Shown in pieces: positions 6,125-7,300 of a DNA stretch of 7,300 nt; position 1 is the first letter of the stretch, and every line of letters begins with the position of its first letter. The stretch lies in contig JALWNR010000128.1 of NCBI GenBank assembly GCA_027083715.1, positions 1 to 7,300 of the forward strand, given 5' to 3'. The stretch comes from Bacteroidales bacterium. Lineage in GTDB: Bacteria > Bacteroidota > Bacteroidia > Bacteroidales > NBLH01. Below the pieces are notes generated by a model, which was given only the letters and a program-made list of their open reading frames with translations, searched no databases and was not told where the DNA came from. Made by a program: the position numbers and the translations under genes.

Positions 6125-7159
6125 ATGAGATTTATACTTTTCACTTCCTTACTATTATTAATTACTGTTTCTTCGTTTTCGCAAAATGCAAATTATCAGG
6201 CAGAAAATAATTTTACAGTAGTATTTTACAATGTCGAAAATTTATTCGACACCATTGATAACCCTAATACTATTGACGAGCAATTTTTACCGCAAAGTGA
6301 TAAAAAATGGAATACCGGCAGATACAATAAAAAAATTAATGATCTGGGCAGAGTAATCAGTTCCGTCAATATTAATGAACTGCCTGAACTTGTCGGACTT
6401 TGCGAAATAGAAAACAAAACGGTTTTAGAAGATTTAACGCATAGTCGTTTTCTGAAAAAAGGCGATTACGGCATTGTACACGAAGAAAGCCCTGATGCAA
6501 GAGGCATTGATGTAGCTTTGCTTTATCGCAAAAGTGATTTTCAGTACATAAATCATCAAATATACCGCATACATTTTAATTTTGATCCGGAAACTACTAC
6601 CCGCGACATACTTTACGTTAAGGGAAACATGAATAATGGTGAAAACTTACATGTTTTTGTAAATCACTGGAGCTCAAGGCGTGAGGGTCAGGCAGAATCA
6701 GAGCCCAAAAGGGTGTATATCGCCCAAGTGCTGCGCTCAAAAGTTGATTCACTTTTATCTAAAGATAAAAAAGCAAAAATTATTATTGTGGGTGATTTTA
6801 ACGACGAACCAACCAATAAGAGCATCCATAAGGTGCTGAATGCAACCAATAATTTACATACCAAAAACATTTACGAACTGTATAACTTAATGTTTGATAA
6901 AGCAATCAACGGTGAGGGTACTTATAATTTTCGCGGAAACTGGAACATGTTGGATAATGTAATTGTTTCGCAAACATTGCTAAATACAAAAAAAGGATAC
7001 AGAGTAAGCCCTGATGGTGCCATGATTTTCAAGAAACGATGGATGATGTACGACAATGTAAAAACAGGACAATTTACACCATCTAAAACCTATGGCGGAC
7101 CCAATTACTATGGAGGAATAAGTGATCATTTTCCGGTATATATGATGTTGAGAAAATAA
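6125..7159 (+). CDS. Secreted endonuclease/exonuclease/phosphatase-family protein
   Basis: This 344-residue protein belongs to the Mg-dependent EEP superfamily (DNase I, exonuclease III, inositol phosphatases, sphingomyelinases). Catalytic motifs are in order: YNVENLFD (35-42), Glu94 in CEIEN, NHWSSRR (180-186, His181), GDFNDEP (223-229, Asp224/Asn226) and SDHFP (333-337, Asp334/His335). Residues 1-20 form a signal peptide with a hydrophobic core and cleavage likely near FSQ-NA, with no lipobox Cys. The protein should therefore reach the periplasm or outside. Related Bacteroidota proteins are usually annotated only as EEP-family or putative endonucleases; the substrate (nucleic acid, phospholipid or sugar phosphate) cannot be told from motifs. 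The ATG at 6125 is preferred to an in-frame TTG at 6098, which would put nine extra residues before the signal peptide and lies in the promoter. No terminator is evident after the TAA. Confidence 0.88.
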   Translation: MRFILFTSLLLLITVSSFSQNANYQAENNFTVVFYNVENLFDTIDNPNTIDEQFLPQSDKKWNTGRYNKKINDLGRVISSVNINELPELVGLCEIENKTVLEDLTHSRFLKKGDYGIVHEESPDARGIDVALLYRKSDFQYINHQIYRIHFNFDPETTTRDILYVKGNMNNGENLHVFVNHWSSRREGQAESEPKRVYIAQVLRSKVDSLLSKDKKAKIIIVGDFNDEPTNKSIHKVLNATNNLHTKNIYELYNLMFDKAINGEGTYNFRGNWNMLDNVIVSQTLLNTKKGYRVSPDGAMIFKKRWMMYDNVKTGQFTPSKTYGGPNYYGGISDHFPVYMMLRK

Positions 7160-7198
7160 TTTTCAAATTGATTTAGTATAAGTTAATAGAATTTGGAT

Positions 7199-7206
7199 TA
7201 TCTTTG
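7199..7206 (+). promoter_or_regulatory. -7 element before the last, partial gene
   Basis: TATCTTTG matches TAnnTTTG exactly, 18 bases before the ATG at 7225, so the leader would be only about 12 nt. No well-placed TTG is seen at -33. Confidence 0.5.
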
Positions 7207-7224
7207 TTGAAACAGACAATAATT

Positions 7225-7300
7225 ATGGAAATATCAGATTTAAAAAACGAATTTCTTAAAGAATTTATGCAGATAAATAATCGGGAGATTATTATAAATC
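7225..7300 (+). CDS. Partial unrecognised gene, 5' end only
   Basis: An open frame begins at ATG 7225 and runs off the window after 25 complete codons. The start MEISDLKNEFLKEFMQINNR is charged and predicted helical, with no signal peptide. A -7 promoter element lies at 7199-7206, which supports a real gene start. The segment is too short to name. Short helical N-termini like this occur in small Bacteroidota antitoxin-like and hypothetical proteins, but that is a guess. It lies 65 bases after the exported hydrolase gene and appears to be transcribed separately. Confidence 0.5.
   Translation, partial: MEISDLKNEFLKEFMQINNREIIIN

Overview
The window looks like chromosomal core DNA from a member of the Bacteroidota. 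It is AT-rich. Exact copies of the Bacteroidota -7 promoter element TAnnTTTG stand upstream of most genes, and clear Shine-Dalgarno sites are absent. Ribosomal protein S1 has a long acidic N-terminal extension, and the small ribosomal protein bTHX is present. Genus cannot be read from the sequence.

Layout: a promoter (98-128) drives rpsA (191-2107, ribosomal protein S1). Two genes on the same strand follow with short gaps: a single-domain STAS protein (2173-2544) and rnz (2570-3496, ribonuclease Z). The three probably form one transcription unit. A 12-bp perfect hairpin followed by eight T lies inside the 5' part of rnz and looks like an intrinsic terminator. The 162-bp gap before guaA holds a second -7 element and a cluster of small palindromes framed by a 15-bp perfect inverted repeat. 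guaA (3659-5188, GMP synthase) is intact.

From 5189 to 5847 there is no convincing protein gene. This gap starts with a GC-rich imperfect palindrome of about 150 bp (5211-5366), probably a dispersed repeat. An AT-rich stretch follows, then a promoter-to-terminator interval (5652-5788) that could encode a small RNA of about 125 nt. Converging on it from the minus strand is a 38-codon gene for ribosomal protein bTHX (5848-5964), with its own promoter and terminator. Divergent from bTHX, after a 160-bp intergenic region with a 9-bp inverted repeat, is a secreted endonuclease/exonuclease/phosphatase-family protein (6125-7159). The window ends in the first 25 codons of an unrecognised gene (7225 onward).

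Functionally, this is translation (S1, bTHX), tRNA 3' maturation (RNase Z), purine synthesis (GuaA), one possible regulator (STAS) and one exported hydrolase. I see no defence system, mobile element with a transposase, CRISPR array, tRNA or rRNA. The unusual signals are non-coding: the hairpin inside rnz, the palindrome cluster before guaA, the large palindrome after guaA, and the candidate small RNA.
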